Source of the DNA: Candidatus Paceibacterota bacterium
Lineage (GTDB): Bacteria; Verrucomicrobiota; Verrucomicrobiia; Limisphaerales; UBA8199
NCBI GenBank assembly: GCA_035452965.1
Contig: DAOTCE010000040.1
Span: 1-45,000 of the forward strand
Length of the DNA: 45,000 nt
Direction of reading: 5' to 3'
A program made the position numbers and the translations under genes. Within the stretch, counting starts at the first letter, position 1, and each line of letters starts with the position of its first letter. Shown in pieces: positions 26,547 to 34,907 of the stretch. Under the pieces are notes generated by a model, which worked only from the letters and a program-made list of their open reading frames with translations, was not told the DNA's origin and made no database searches.

Positions 26547-26575
26547 TTGTGCCCGCGCCAGGGTTGAGATATAAG
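26547..26575 (+). promoter_or_regulatory. Candidate promoter for hsp20
   Basis: TTGTGC (26547-26552), 17-bp spacer, TATAAG (26570-26575), with the hsp20 ATG 15 bp further on, so the leader would be very short. No CIRCE-type heat-shock inverted repeat (TTAGCACTC-N9-GAGTGCTAA) is present. Confidence 0.35.
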
Positions 26576-26589
26576 GTCTTACGCTGAAC

Positions 26590-27006
26590 ATGGCCATGTG
26601 CAAAGTCAGTTCTTCGGTACATTTCGTGACCCGCTCTGTGGCGGGCAACCTGGTGGAATCGCCGGGGGCGCACTGGGTGCCAAATACGGATGTGTATGAG
26701 ACAGACAGCGGGTTGGTGGTGAAGGTGGAGTTGGCGGGCATGCGCAGCGAGCATCTCGAAATCACCGTGGAAGGGAGACGGATGCGGATTGCGGGCAACC
26801 GTCCGGATGGGTGCCGGGCCGCGAAGTGCAGCTTTTTGGTAATGGAGATTAATTACGGTCCGTTCGAGAGTTTGCTGGAGTTGCCGGCGGCTTATGACTT
26901 GAGCCAGGCCAAAGCGGCATACCTGAACGGTTTTTTGCGGATTGATGTGCCGTTGGTTCAACGGCATGCGAAGAACACCAAGGTTCTCGTTGCCGACGGG
27001 AATTAA
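26590..27006 (+). CDS. Small heat shock protein, Hsp20/alpha-crystallin family
   Basis: An ATP-independent chaperone that holds unfolding proteins, 138 residues. The alpha-crystallin domain runs from WVPNTDVYETDSGLVVKVELAG to the end, with the IxVEGRRMRIAGNR beta segments and the closing AYLNGFLRIDVP, which matches the family's A-x-x-x-N-G-x-L signature. The N-terminal arm is short (about 28 residues) and the C-terminal tail KNTKVLVADGN has a VLV in place of the usual I-x-I anchor. Lon follows on the same strand within 60 bp, an arrangement that pairs holding with degradation of damaged proteins. Confidence 0.93.
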   Translation: MAMCKVSSSVHFVTRSVAGNLVESPGAHWVPNTDVYETDSGLVVKVELAGMRSEHLEITVEGRRMRIAGNRPDGCRAAKCSFLVMEINYGPFESLLELPAAYDLSQAKAAYLNGFLRIDVPLVQRHAKNTKVLVADGN

Positions 27007-27063
27007 GCCCCCCGCTGAATTTTTTGGAGGGTGGCGGCATCTAAAGTGCTAGACGGCGTGACC

Positions 27064-29460
27064 ATGACCTCGCCCGATACCGAATTCATCAGCATTCTGG
27101 GAGCTTCCGGGGGCCCGGAGGCGCCCGCGCGCGTTTCTTCCAGCTCCTTGCCGGAAGTGCTGCCGGTTTTGGGCTTGTCGGACATTGTCATTTTCCCGGG
27201 GATGGTGGCGCCGCTGCTGGTGGAGACGGCTCAGAGCACCAAGCTGATTGACGATGTCGTGGGCGGGAACCGCCTGCTGGGAGTCGCCTTGCAGCGCAAC
27301 GCGGAGGCCGAGAATCCCCTGCCGCACGAAATGCACGACGTGGGATGCGCGGCGCGGGTGTTGAAGATGCTCAAGTTTCCGGACAACACGGTGCGCGTGC
27401 TGGTGGAGGGGCTTTGGCGCATCAAGCTCAAGGAGTACCCAACCACCGAGCCGTACTTGTGCGCGAAGTTCACGCTGCTCAAGGACTTGAAAGAAGACTC
27501 GATGGAACTGACGGCGATGATGCGCAACGCGCAGGGCCAGTTCCAGGAGATCATAAAGCTGTCCCCAGCCTTGTCCGAGCAGATCAAGATCGCAGCGCTC
27601 AACACGGATGATCCAAGCCACTTCGCGGACCTGGTCGCAGTCAACCTCAACCTGAGCCTGGAAGAACGGCAGAAGCTGCTCGAGACCAGCTCGGTCAAAG
27701 ACCGGCTGACACGGCTGCTACCGATGCTGAACCGCGAGCATGAGGTGCTGACGCTCAGCTCGAAGATTCAGAGCGAGGTGGCCACTTCGATCTCCAAGAC
27801 GCAGCGCGATTTCTTCCTGCGGGAGCAGATGCGGGCGATCCAGCGCGAGCTGGGCGAGTCCGATCCCAACGCGAGCGAAATCCGCCTGCTGCGGGAACGC
27901 ATCGAGCATACCCCGCTGCCGGACGAGGCGAAGCACGTGGCCACGCAGGAATTGGATCGGCTCCAGCAAATGCCGCCGGCGGCCGCGGAGTACGGCGTCA
28001 GCCGCCATTACCTGGATTGGATTCTCAGCCTGCCTTGGATGAAGGAGACGGAAGACAAGCTCGACCTGGCGGAGGCGGAGCGAATCCTCAATGCGCAGCA
28101 TTTCGGGCTGAAGAAGGTCAAAGACCGGCTGCTGGAATTTCTAGCGGTGATCAAGCGCCGCAAGCAGATCAAGGGGCCCATTCTATGCCTGGTGGGGCCG
28201 CCCGGTGTGGGCAAGACCTCCCTGGGCCGGAGCGTGGCGGACGCCCTGGGGCGGAAGTTCGCGCGCATTTCGCTGGGCGGGATGCGGGATGAAGCCGAGA
28301 TCCGCGGCCATCGGCGCACCTACGTTGGATCGCTGCCCGGGCGGATCATTCAGACGTTGAAGCGAGTGGACAGCCGTAATCCGGTCATCATGCTGGATGA
28401 GCTGGACAAGGTGGGCGCGGATTTCCGAGGCGACCCGGCGGCGGCGTTGCTGGAGGTGCTGGACCCGGCGCAGAACAACACCTTTACCGATCACTACCTG
28501 GATTTGCCGTTCGACCTGTCGCGCGTCTTGTTTCTTACGACCGCCAACTGGCTGGAACCGGTGCACCCGGCGCTGCGGGATCGGCTGGAGGTGATCGAGC
28601 TTCCCAGCTACACGGAGTCCGAGAAGCTGCAGATTGCCAAACGTTACCTCGTGCCGCGCCAGATGGAGGAACACGGCTTGACCAAGAAGGATGTGAGGAT
28701 CCCGGACGCCACCTTGCGGCGCGTCATCCATGACTACACGCGCGAGGCAGGGGTGCGGCAGTTGGAACGGGAGATTGCGGCGCTGACGCGCAAAGCCACG
28801 CGCCGCATTGTCAGCAACGGCCATGCCGCCAAGCCGCTGGTCATGGCGCCGGAGGCGCTTAGGGACTACCTGGGCGCGGCGAAATTCGCCAGCGAGACGG
28901 CGGAAGCGATCAAGGAATTCGGGATTGCCACCGGCTTGGCCTGGACGCCGGTGGGCGGTGAGATTCTGTTTATCGAGGCGACGCGGATGCCGGGCAAGGG
29001 CAACCTGTTGCTCACCGGGTCGCTGGGAGAAGTGATGAAGGAGAGCGCGCAGACAGCGGTGAGCTATTTGCGCAGCCAGGCGAAGTCGCTCGGGGTTGAC
29101 CTGGCAAACTACGCCAATTACGACCTGCACATCCACGTGCCCGCGGGGGCTACCCCCAAGGACGGACCTAGCGCCGGGGTGACGGTCGTGGCGGCGATGG
29201 CATCGCTTTTGACGCGGCGGCGGGTGCGGTCGGACGTGGCGATGACCGGAGAGATCAGCTTGCGCGGGCGGGTGATGCGGGTGGGCGGTATCAAGGAAAA
29301 GGTGCTTGCGGCGGCGCGCTTCGGCCTCAAGCAAGTGATCCTGCCGGAGCAGAACCGGGCGGATTGGAGTGAAGTGCCGGAGGAAGTCCGCCGCAAGATG
29401 ACGGTGCATTTCATTCGGCACATTTCCGAGCTCCTGCCACTGGCCTTGCGCGATAAATGA
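27064..29460 (+). CDS. lon: ATP-dependent endopeptidase Lon
   Basis: Cytoplasmic AAA+ serine protease that degrades misfolded and regulatory proteins. 798 residues from ATG 27064; a GTG at 27031 directly abuts a GGAGG and leaves no spacing, so the ATG is preferred. Order: LON substrate-binding domain (PVLGLSDIVIFPGMVAPLL onward), helical region, Walker A GPPGVGKT (378-385), Walker B VIMLDELDKV, and the C-terminal protease domain with Ser703 in PKDGPSAG and Lys746 in GGIKEKV, 43 residues apart as in E. coli (679/722). Complete and intact. The next gene's ATG overlaps its TGA (ATGA), so the two are translationally coupled. Confidence 0.97.
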   Translation: MTSPDTEFISILGASGGPEAPARVSSSSLPEVLPVLGLSDIVIFPGMVAPLLVETAQSTKLIDDVVGGNRLLGVALQRNAEAENPLPHEMHDVGCAARVLKMLKFPDNTVRVLVEGLWRIKLKEYPTTEPYLCAKFTLLKDLKEDSMELTAMMRNAQGQFQEIIKLSPALSEQIKIAALNTDDPSHFADLVAVNLNLSLEERQKLLETSSVKDRLTRLLPMLNREHEVLTLSSKIQSEVATSISKTQRDFFLREQMRAIQRELGESDPNASEIRLLRERIEHTPLPDEAKHVATQELDRLQQMPPAAAEYGVSRHYLDWILSLPWMKETEDKLDLAEAERILNAQHFGLKKVKDRLLEFLAVIKRRKQIKGPILCLVGPPGVGKTSLGRSVADALGRKFARISLGGMRDEAEIRGHRRTYVGSLPGRIIQTLKRVDSRNPVIMLDELDKVGADFRGDPAAALLEVLDPAQNNTFTDHYLDLPFDLSRVLFLTTANWLEPVHPALRDRLEVIELPSYTESEKLQIAKRYLVPRQMEEHGLTKKDVRIPDATLRRVIHDYTREAGVRQLEREIAALTRKATRRIVSNGHAAKPLVMAPEALRDYLGAAKFASETAEAIKEFGIATGLAWTPVGGEILFIEATRMPGKGNLLLTGSLGEVMKESAQTAVSYLRSQAKSLGVDLANYANYDLHIHVPAGATPKDGPSAGVTVVAAMASLLTRRRVRSDVAMTGEISLRGRVMRVGGIKEKVLAAARFGLKQVILPEQNRADWSEVPEEVRRKMTVHFIRHISELLPLALRDK

Positions 29461-30302
29461 GGCGGCCTCACGATCACGCAGCCCCCGACGGCAGCCGGCG
29501 CCCTATGGGTTCCGGAAATTGCGTGCTGCTGCTCCGATCCTGCCTGCTGCTGGCAATCTGTGCGTCGGCCTCGCTTGGCCAAAGGCATTCCGATTCCCGC
29601 CCCGCTCAGTTGGATCCGGCCCGCGGCGACCAGGAGGGGCGGGCGTTGGTGGCCGAGTTACTGGCCCAAACGCCCGAGCGGAGCGTTACCAACACCGGCT
29701 CAGTGCGAATCCGCGACGCCGCGGGCAAGCAACGGGAAATCCCTGCGCGTTTCGAGGTCTTTGCGACGCCAACCAACTGGGTGAGCGTATATGAGACTCT
29801 GCCTTCACCGGACGTGTCGGGCGGAATCCGGCTGACGGTAATTCACGCGGGTCAGCAGCCCAACCGGTACGAGCTGTTCGAGCCAACGGCCGCCGGCAGC
29901 GCTGGTGCTGTCGCCAGAAAGTTGGCTCCGCATGAGACCATGATTCCCTTCGCCGGCTCGGATTTCTGGGTGGCCGACCTGGGCCTCGAGTTTTTGCACT
30001 GGCCGCACCAGCGTGTGCTGAGGTACGAAATGCGCCACAGCAAGTCCTGCAAGGTTCTGGAGAGCATCAACCCACAGCCCGCGCCGGACGGCTATGCGCG
30101 GGTGGTGTCGTGGATCATGACCGAGAGCCCGCACGGGATCGTTCATGCGGACGCGTATGACGCCCAGGGAGCACTGCTCAAGCGATTCGATCCCAAGAAC
30201 CTGGAGAAAGTTCAGGGGGAGTATCAGGTTGAGGAGATGGAAATTCGGAATCGGAAGACCGGGTCCCAGACATGGATCAAGTTTAACCTGGGGCGGGATT
30301 GA
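29457..30302 (+). CDS. Exported LolA-like outer-membrane lipoprotein-sorting family protein
   Basis: 281 residues from the ATG that overlaps the lon stop; ATG 29505 (MGSGNC) is a shorter option. An export signal (CVLLLRSCLLLAICASASLG) is followed by a region with the single-domain beta fold pattern of the LolA-like/TP0789 group: EGRALVAELLAQTPE, TGSVRIRDAAGKQREIPARFEV, NRYELFEPTA, WVADLGLEFLHWPHQRVLRYEM, and the closing VEEMEIRNRKTGSQTWIKFNL. Such proteins are periplasmic and are proposed to bind acyl chains; the exact role is not known. Coupling to lon links it to envelope or protein quality control, though that is inference. Confidence 0.75.
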   Translation: MRRPHDHAAPDGSRRPMGSGNCVLLLRSCLLLAICASASLGQRHSDSRPAQLDPARGDQEGRALVAELLAQTPERSVTNTGSVRIRDAAGKQREIPARFEVFATPTNWVSVYETLPSPDVSGGIRLTVIHAGQQPNRYELFEPTAAGSAGAVARKLAPHETMIPFAGSDFWVADLGLEFLHWPHQRVLRYEMRHSKSCKVLESINPQPAPDGYARVVSWIMTESPHGIVHADAYDAQGALLKRFDPKNLEKVQGEYQVEEMEIRNRKTGSQTWIKFNLGRD

Positions 30303-30374
30303 GGGCAGCCCTTGCTGGCTACCCCCGGCCACTATTCCCCGTGACAACCGCAGTGGGGTGCTGTCTAATGACCT

Positions 30375-30947
30375 GTGAACAGTTGCGTGAGCGAGCCGCT
30401 GGCAGAACGTGCGCGTCCGGACGAGCCGCAGGCCGGGCTGGGATCGCCGGAATTCGCGGAACTGTACACCGAGCACAGCCGCCCCATCTACTACTTGTGC
30501 CTGCGCCTGCTCGGCGATCCGGACAAAGCTGAGGACGCCACCCACGACGTGTTTCTCAGAGCCTTCCGCAAGCTGGGCCAGTTCCGCGGGGAATCCTCCT
30601 GGCGCACCTGGCTTTACCGGATTGCGATCAATCATTGCCGCAATCTCCAGGCCACGTGGCACGAGCGGCACATGCTGAGCAACGCCGACGAGGCTGTTTG
30701 GGAAACCACACCCGCCCAAACTGATTCCCCCCTGCGGGTGTTGGAAACCAGGGAGTTGGGCGAACGCATTCAGGAGACGCTGGATGGGCTGCCCACGGAA
30801 TATCGGCTTCTGCTGCTGCTGGTGGCCGACGAACAATTGAGCTATGAACAGGTTGGCGCGCTTACCGATCAGTCCGCCGACGCGGTGCGCGGCAAGCTGC
30901 ATCGCGCCCGCAAGGCTTTTACCGTCCTGTTCCGGCAAACCGAGTAA
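30375..30947 (+). CDS. ECF-type RNA polymerase sigma factor
   Basis: 190 residues, starting at GTG 30375 (a second GTG lies four codons on). Sigma region 2 is SPEFAELYTEHSRPIYYLCL through AEDATHDVFLRAFRKLGQFR and SSWRTWLYRIAINHCRN, typical of ECF factors. Region 4 is LPTEYRLLLLLVADEQLSYE and ALTDQSADAVRGKLHRARKAF, with the helix-turn-helix. Its targets are unknown. The next gene, a 75-residue protein 6 bp downstream, occupies the position of an anti-sigma factor but has no membrane span or zinc motif. Confidence 0.9.
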   Translation: MNSCVSEPLAERARPDEPQAGLGSPEFAELYTEHSRPIYYLCLRLLGDPDKAEDATHDVFLRAFRKLGQFRGESSWRTWLYRIAINHCRNLQATWHERHMLSNADEAVWETTPAQTDSPLRVLETRELGERIQETLDGLPTEYRLLLLLVADEQLSYEQVGALTDQSADAVRGKLHRARKAFTVLFRQTE

Positions 30948-30953
30948 GGTCGA

Positions 30954-31181
30954 ATGATGAAACGCCAGTCCAAACTCACTTCACAGGAACAGCTTGCGGC
31001 CCAGCAGCAGCAGAAGGAGTCGTCATCCGCGCAAGAGTTCGGCAGCGTCGAAGAAATGCTGCGGCACGACGCGCTGCACACGCCGGTGCCGCCGGCCATC
31101 GCCCGCCGCCTGGAAGAATCCGCCCGCGACCTGCCCCCTCCCTCGGGTCGCGCCTGGTGGCGCCGCTTTTTCGGCGGGTAA
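30954..31181 (+). CDS. Small protein paired with the sigma factor
   Basis: 75 residues, starting at ATG 30954 or the adjacent ATG 30957. The N-terminal part is rich in Gln/Ser/Lys (low complexity), followed by EEMLRHDALHTPVPPAIARRLEESA and a C-terminal aromatic/basic tail RAWWRRFFGG that may be amphipathic. No known domain. The tight spacing after the sigma gene (6 bp) and before the AAA ATPase gene (12 bp) suggests one operon. Could bind the sigma factor, but nothing in the sequence proves it. Confidence 0.65.
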   Translation: MMKRQSKLTSQEQLAAQQQQKESSSAQEFGSVEEMLRHDALHTPVPPAIARRLEESARDLPPPSGRAWWRRFFGG

Positions 31182-31193
31182 GCGTTTTTTGCT

Positions 31194-32741
31194 ATGAACT
31201 TCCAGACCGAGATTGAGACCCTCATCCGCGCCCGTTACCCGATCCTCTATATCATCACCAGTGAGGAGATGCGGGTGCAGAAGATCCTGCTGGAGATAGC
31301 CGCGCGGCGGAAGAAGAAGGTGTTTGAGTGGACTTGCAGCACCGGGATCGTGCCCGCGGGCGCCTCCATCCAGTCCCAGAAAGGCCGCATTTCTGCCACC
31401 AAAGAGCCGTTGGTTGCCCTGGACCTGGTGATTGATCAGGTCGAGCCCGCCATCTTCCTGTTCAAGGACTTTCATCCATTTCTCGCCCCCAAGGAGTTTG
31501 CCGTTATTCGCCGCCTTAAAGACCTCGCGCTGCACCTCAAGAACAGCCGCAAGACCATCGTGCTCATCTCGCCGGTCATGCAGATCCCGGCGGAACTCGA
31601 CAAGGAGATCACGGTGGTGGTCGTCCCCCAGCCGGGCAAAGAAGAGCTGGCGGAGCAACTGGACCAGGCCATCGAGGACTTGCGGGCATCGCAGCAAGTG
31701 GAGGTGGACCTGGATGGAGCAAGCCGCGAACGGCTGCTGCAGGCGGCGTTGGGCCTGACGCTGGGCGAAGCGGAAAACGTGTTTGCCAAGATCATCGTCA
31801 AGAACCAGCGGCTGAGCGGGGACGCCGTCAGCGAAGTCATCGCTGAGAAGCAGCAGATCATCCGCAAAAGCGGGCTGCTGGAGTATTACGAGGCCGAAGA
31901 GGACTTCAGCAGCGTGGGCGGTCTGGGCGTGTTGAAGGACTGGGTGAACAAGCGGGCGGTGGCGTTCACGGCCGAGGCGCAGGCGTTCGGCCTGCCGGCC
32001 CCCAAGGGAGTGTTGCTCCTCGGCGTGCAAGGTTGCGGCAAGAGCCTGTGCGCCAAGGCGGTCTCACGCCTCTGGCAACTGCCGCTGCTGCGCTTCGACA
32101 TGGGCCGCATGTTCGGCAGCCTGGTCGGCTCGTCGGAGGAGAACGTTCGCCGGGCCATCGCCGTCGCGGAATCCATCGCCCCCGCGGTGCTTTGGGTGGA
32201 CGAGATTGACAAGGCGTTCAGCGGTTCCCAAAGCTCGGCGGTGGTGGATGGCGGCACCACGGCGCGGGTCTTTGGCACGTTTCTGACCTGGCTTTCGGAG
32301 AAGAGCGCGCCGGTGTTCGTGGTGGCCACTGCCAACGATGTTTCCCAACTGCCGCCCGAACTGCTGCGCAAAGGACGGCTGGATGAGATCTTCTACGTAG
32401 ACCTGCCGCAACGCGACGAGCGGACCGAGATCTTCCGCATCCACCTGGCCAAGCGCAATCGCAACCCCGACGACTTCGATCTCCGGGCGCTCGCGGCGGC
32501 CAGTCGGGAGTTCAGCGGCGCCGAGATTGAAGAGGCGATTATCAGCGCGCTCTACGATGCGTTCTATGCGCAGCAGGAACTGGCCACCGCGCACGTGCTG
32601 GCCGCCCTCGGCCAAACGGTGCCCCTGGCCAAAACGATGGCCGAGAAGATCGCTGCCCAGCGCAGTTGGGCCGTCGGGCGCGCCCGCAACGCCAGCGCGG
32701 CGGACCTCGCCCCGGGCGTGCCGGAGCCGCTACCGCAATAG
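31194..32741 (+). CDS. Ycf46-type AAA ATPase
   Basis: 515 residues. The N-terminal half (YPILYIITSEEMRVQKILLE, IFLFKDFHPFLAPKEFAVIRRLKDLA) is the domain characteristic of Ycf46-type proteins; the C-terminal half is an AAA module with Walker A GVQGCGKS (277-284), Walker B VLWVDEIDK (332-340), sensor 1 ATAND (378-382) and the RKGRLDEIF stretch, where the arginine-finger region lies. No protease or membrane domain. Ycf46-like ATPases are linked to photosynthesis control in cyanobacteria but are of unknown role in heterotrophs. Lies in the sigma-factor gene cluster. Confidence 0.88.
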   Translation: MNFQTEIETLIRARYPILYIITSEEMRVQKILLEIAARRKKKVFEWTCSTGIVPAGASIQSQKGRISATKEPLVALDLVIDQVEPAIFLFKDFHPFLAPKEFAVIRRLKDLALHLKNSRKTIVLISPVMQIPAELDKEITVVVVPQPGKEELAEQLDQAIEDLRASQQVEVDLDGASRERLLQAALGLTLGEAENVFAKIIVKNQRLSGDAVSEVIAEKQQIIRKSGLLEYYEAEEDFSSVGGLGVLKDWVNKRAVAFTAEAQAFGLPAPKGVLLLGVQGCGKSLCAKAVSRLWQLPLLRFDMGRMFGSLVGSSEENVRRAIAVAESIAPAVLWVDEIDKAFSGSQSSAVVDGGTTARVFGTFLTWLSEKSAPVFVVATANDVSQLPPELLRKGRLDEIFYVDLPQRDERTEIFRIHLAKRNRNPDDFDLRALAAASREFSGAEIEEAIISALYDAFYAQQELATAHVLAALGQTVPLAKTMAEKIAAQRSWAVGRARNASAADLAPGVPEPLPQ

Positions 32742-33014
32742 CAGCCGCTGGAGCGGATCACGGAATTGTCGAGCGCGGACGCCCCTCCTGACCGTGACCA
32801 AGCTGCCGGAGTTCCCTTCGTCGCAGCAGGAGCCGCGCGTTCAGGAGCGGGCCATCCTGGCGTCTGCCCCGAACCACATCGGGAGTATAATTGCGGCGAT
32901 GGCAAAGGCCTACCCCGCGGTGATGCCCGCGAGAGAAAGCGAATGGAATGGAAAATGATTGGTCAAGTGGTTGGCTGTTTGTTAGAAACGTTCGCGAGCA
33001 AGGGCAGTTCCGGT

Positions 33015-33791
33015 ATGAGCCGATTTGTTAATCTCGAATTGGGCGGCGAGTCCGATGACCAGTCGCGGCAGCAAAAGGCGCTGGTCAAGGACGAGGCTCA
33101 CTATCGCGCCGAGGCGCAGGCGGCGTTCGAGAACGGGGAATTTGAGCTAGCGCTGCGGCTGTATGGGAAGGTGCTGGAGTTCAATCCCCACAATGCCGCG
33201 GCGTGGGGCGGGCAGGTGCGGATGCTCATCGAGTTGGGCCAGTACCGCGAGGCTGGGCTTTGGGCCGACAAGGCCCTGGAACGGTTTCCCCGGGACGCGG
33301 AATTGCTCGCGGCCAAAGGCGTGGCGCTGGGCCGCAGCGGTGATTTGCAAGGGGCGCTGGCGTTTTCGGATTCGGCGGTCGAAGAGCACGGCGACACCCC
33401 CTACGTGTGGCTGGCGCGGGGAGACGTGTTGCTGGCGTGCAGGGAGTCGCGGGCGGATTACTGTTTCCAGAAGGCCCTGCAGGCGGCGCCGCGGGATTGG
33501 TTCGTGGCCTGGCTGGGGGCGCGGATTCGCAGCTTCTACAGACAATTTGCGCTGGCGCTCAAGCTGTTGCAGCAGGCCGTGGAACTCAATGCCACTCATT
33601 TTCTGGTGTGGCTGGAGATGGGCCGCTGCCAGCAGGCGCTCGGGCTGGCAGGTCCGGCCCGGCACTCCTTCGAGCAGGCGCGGCAACTCAATCCAATCTG
33701 TCACGAGGCACGACTGGCCTTAACCAGCCTCGCCGCCATGGGCGTTGGGCCCCGCTTGCGTGGCTGGTGGCGGCGTTTATTCAACCAATGA
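33015..33791 (+). CDS. TPR protein coupled to pilT
   Basis: 258 residues from ATG 33015 (MSRFVNLELGGESDD); in-frame ATGs at 32943 and 32955 would add up to 24 residues without similarity. Several tetratricopeptide units are visible: EAQAAFENGEFELALRLYGKV, VRMLIELGQYREAGLWADKAL, KGVALGRSGDLQGALAFSDSA, then further helical pairs ending LGLAGPARHSFEQARQLNP. No export signal. Probably a cytoplasmic adaptor. Its TGA overlaps the ATG of pilT by four bases, so it likely works with the pilus-retraction or secretion ATPase. Confidence 0.85.
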   Translation: MSRFVNLELGGESDDQSRQQKALVKDEAHYRAEAQAAFENGEFELALRLYGKVLEFNPHNAAAWGGQVRMLIELGQYREAGLWADKALERFPRDAELLAAKGVALGRSGDLQGALAFSDSAVEEHGDTPYVWLARGDVLLACRESRADYCFQKALQAAPRDWFVAWLGARIRSFYRQFALALKLLQQAVELNATHFLVWLEMGRCQQALGLAGPARHSFEQARQLNPICHEARLALTSLAAMGVGPRLRGWWRRLFNQ

Positions 33792-34849
33792 GCACGGCAA
33801 ACCTGGACCGGCTGTTTGCGGCAGCCAGCGAATTCGACGCGTCGGACCTCCACCTCGTGGCGGGGGTGCCGCCTGCTTTCCGCGTCAACGGGGAGATCAT
33901 CCTCGCCGAAGAGGACGCGCTGACGGAGCAGGACGTGACGGAGATCGCCTGGGGCTTGCTCAACGAGCAGCAGCGAAGGAAGTTCGACGACGAATGGGAG
34001 CTGTGCATTTCGTTGCTGCATCGCGCCGCCGGGCGGGTGCGCGCCACGTTCTATCGGCGCAACGGACATCCCGAACTGAGCTTCCGCTTCTGCGGCGATC
34101 GCATCGCCACGCGCGAGGAGTTGGGGCTGCCCGAGAAGATCGACGACCTGGCGCGCAAGTCGAACGGGCTGGTCCTGGTCACCGGCCCCACAGGCGCCGG
34201 CAAGACGACGACGCTCAATTACATGGTGGACCTGATCAACAGCGAACGCCGGTGCAAGATCGTCACCATCGAGGACCCGATCGAGTTCGTGCACGAGAAC
34301 AAGCGAGCCATTGTCGTGCAGCAGGAGGTGCTCAGCGACGTGCGCTCCTTCAACCGGGCGCTGATCCACGTGCTGCGGCAGGACCCGGACGTGCTGGTGG
34401 TCGGCGAGATGCGGGATTACGAGGCGATCTCGACGGCGCTGACCGCGGCCGAGACCGGACACCTGGTGCTGGCGACGATGCACTCGCCCAACGTCTCCCA
34501 CGCGCTGGAGCGAATCGTGGGCGTGTTCGAGGGCAGCGCCCAGCGGCAGATCATCCTTCAACTGTCCAACGCCTTGCAGGGCATTATCGCGCAGGAGTTG
34601 CTGCCGGCTGCCGACCGCACACGGCGGGTGCTCGCCTACGAGCTGATCGTGGCCAACGGCGCCGTGCGAAACCTGATCCGGGAGAGCCAGATCCACCAGT
34701 TGGAGAACACCATCCAGACCGGGCGCAAGGAGGGCATGACGCTGATGGACAACTGCCTCTACGACCTCTATTGCAAGTGCCTGATTACCTACGACACGGC
34801 CGTCAGCCGCGCCCGGCACCCCGATTGCATCATTCCGAAGCAGAATTGA
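33788..34849 (+). CDS. pilT: PilT-type twitching motility/secretion ATPase
   Basis: 353 residues. A hexameric ATPase that powers pilus retraction. Walker A GPTGAGKT (133-140), Asp-box region EDPIEFVHENK, Walker B DPDVLVVGEMRDYEAI with TAAETGHLVLATMHSP, and the PilT-specific C-terminal AVRNLIRESQIHQL (counterpart of AIRNLIRE) are all present. The AIRNLIRE match and absence of a GspE N-terminal domain favour PilT over PilB/GspE. Start ATG 33788 overlaps the previous TGA. Partner pilus genes (pilB, pilM-Q) are not in the window; GspF-type and pseudopilin genes lie 3 kb downstream. Confidence 0.93.
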   Translation: MSTANLDRLFAAASEFDASDLHLVAGVPPAFRVNGEIILAEEDALTEQDVTEIAWGLLNEQQRRKFDDEWELCISLLHRAAGRVRATFYRRNGHPELSFRFCGDRIATREELGLPEKIDDLARKSNGLVLVTGPTGAGKTTTLNYMVDLINSERRCKIVTIEDPIEFVHENKRAIVVQQEVLSDVRSFNRALIHVLRQDPDVLVVGEMRDYEAISTALTAAETGHLVLATMHSPNVSHALERIVGVFEGSAQRQIILQLSNALQGIIAQELLPAADRTRRVLAYELIVANGAVRNLIRESQIHQLENTIQTGRKEGMTLMDNCLYDLYCKCLITYDTAVSRARHPDCIIPKQN

Positions 34850-34907
34850 GGCATTTTCCGCCAATTCGCGCATGCGGTTTGGCGCTGGGGCTTGTCCAAA
34901 CCGGATA

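Noticed and set aside
27031..27063. GTG start of lon directly after GGAGG
   Set aside because: The spacing between the purine-rich word and GTG is zero; ATG 27064 fits the usual Lon N-terminus better, though this is not certain.
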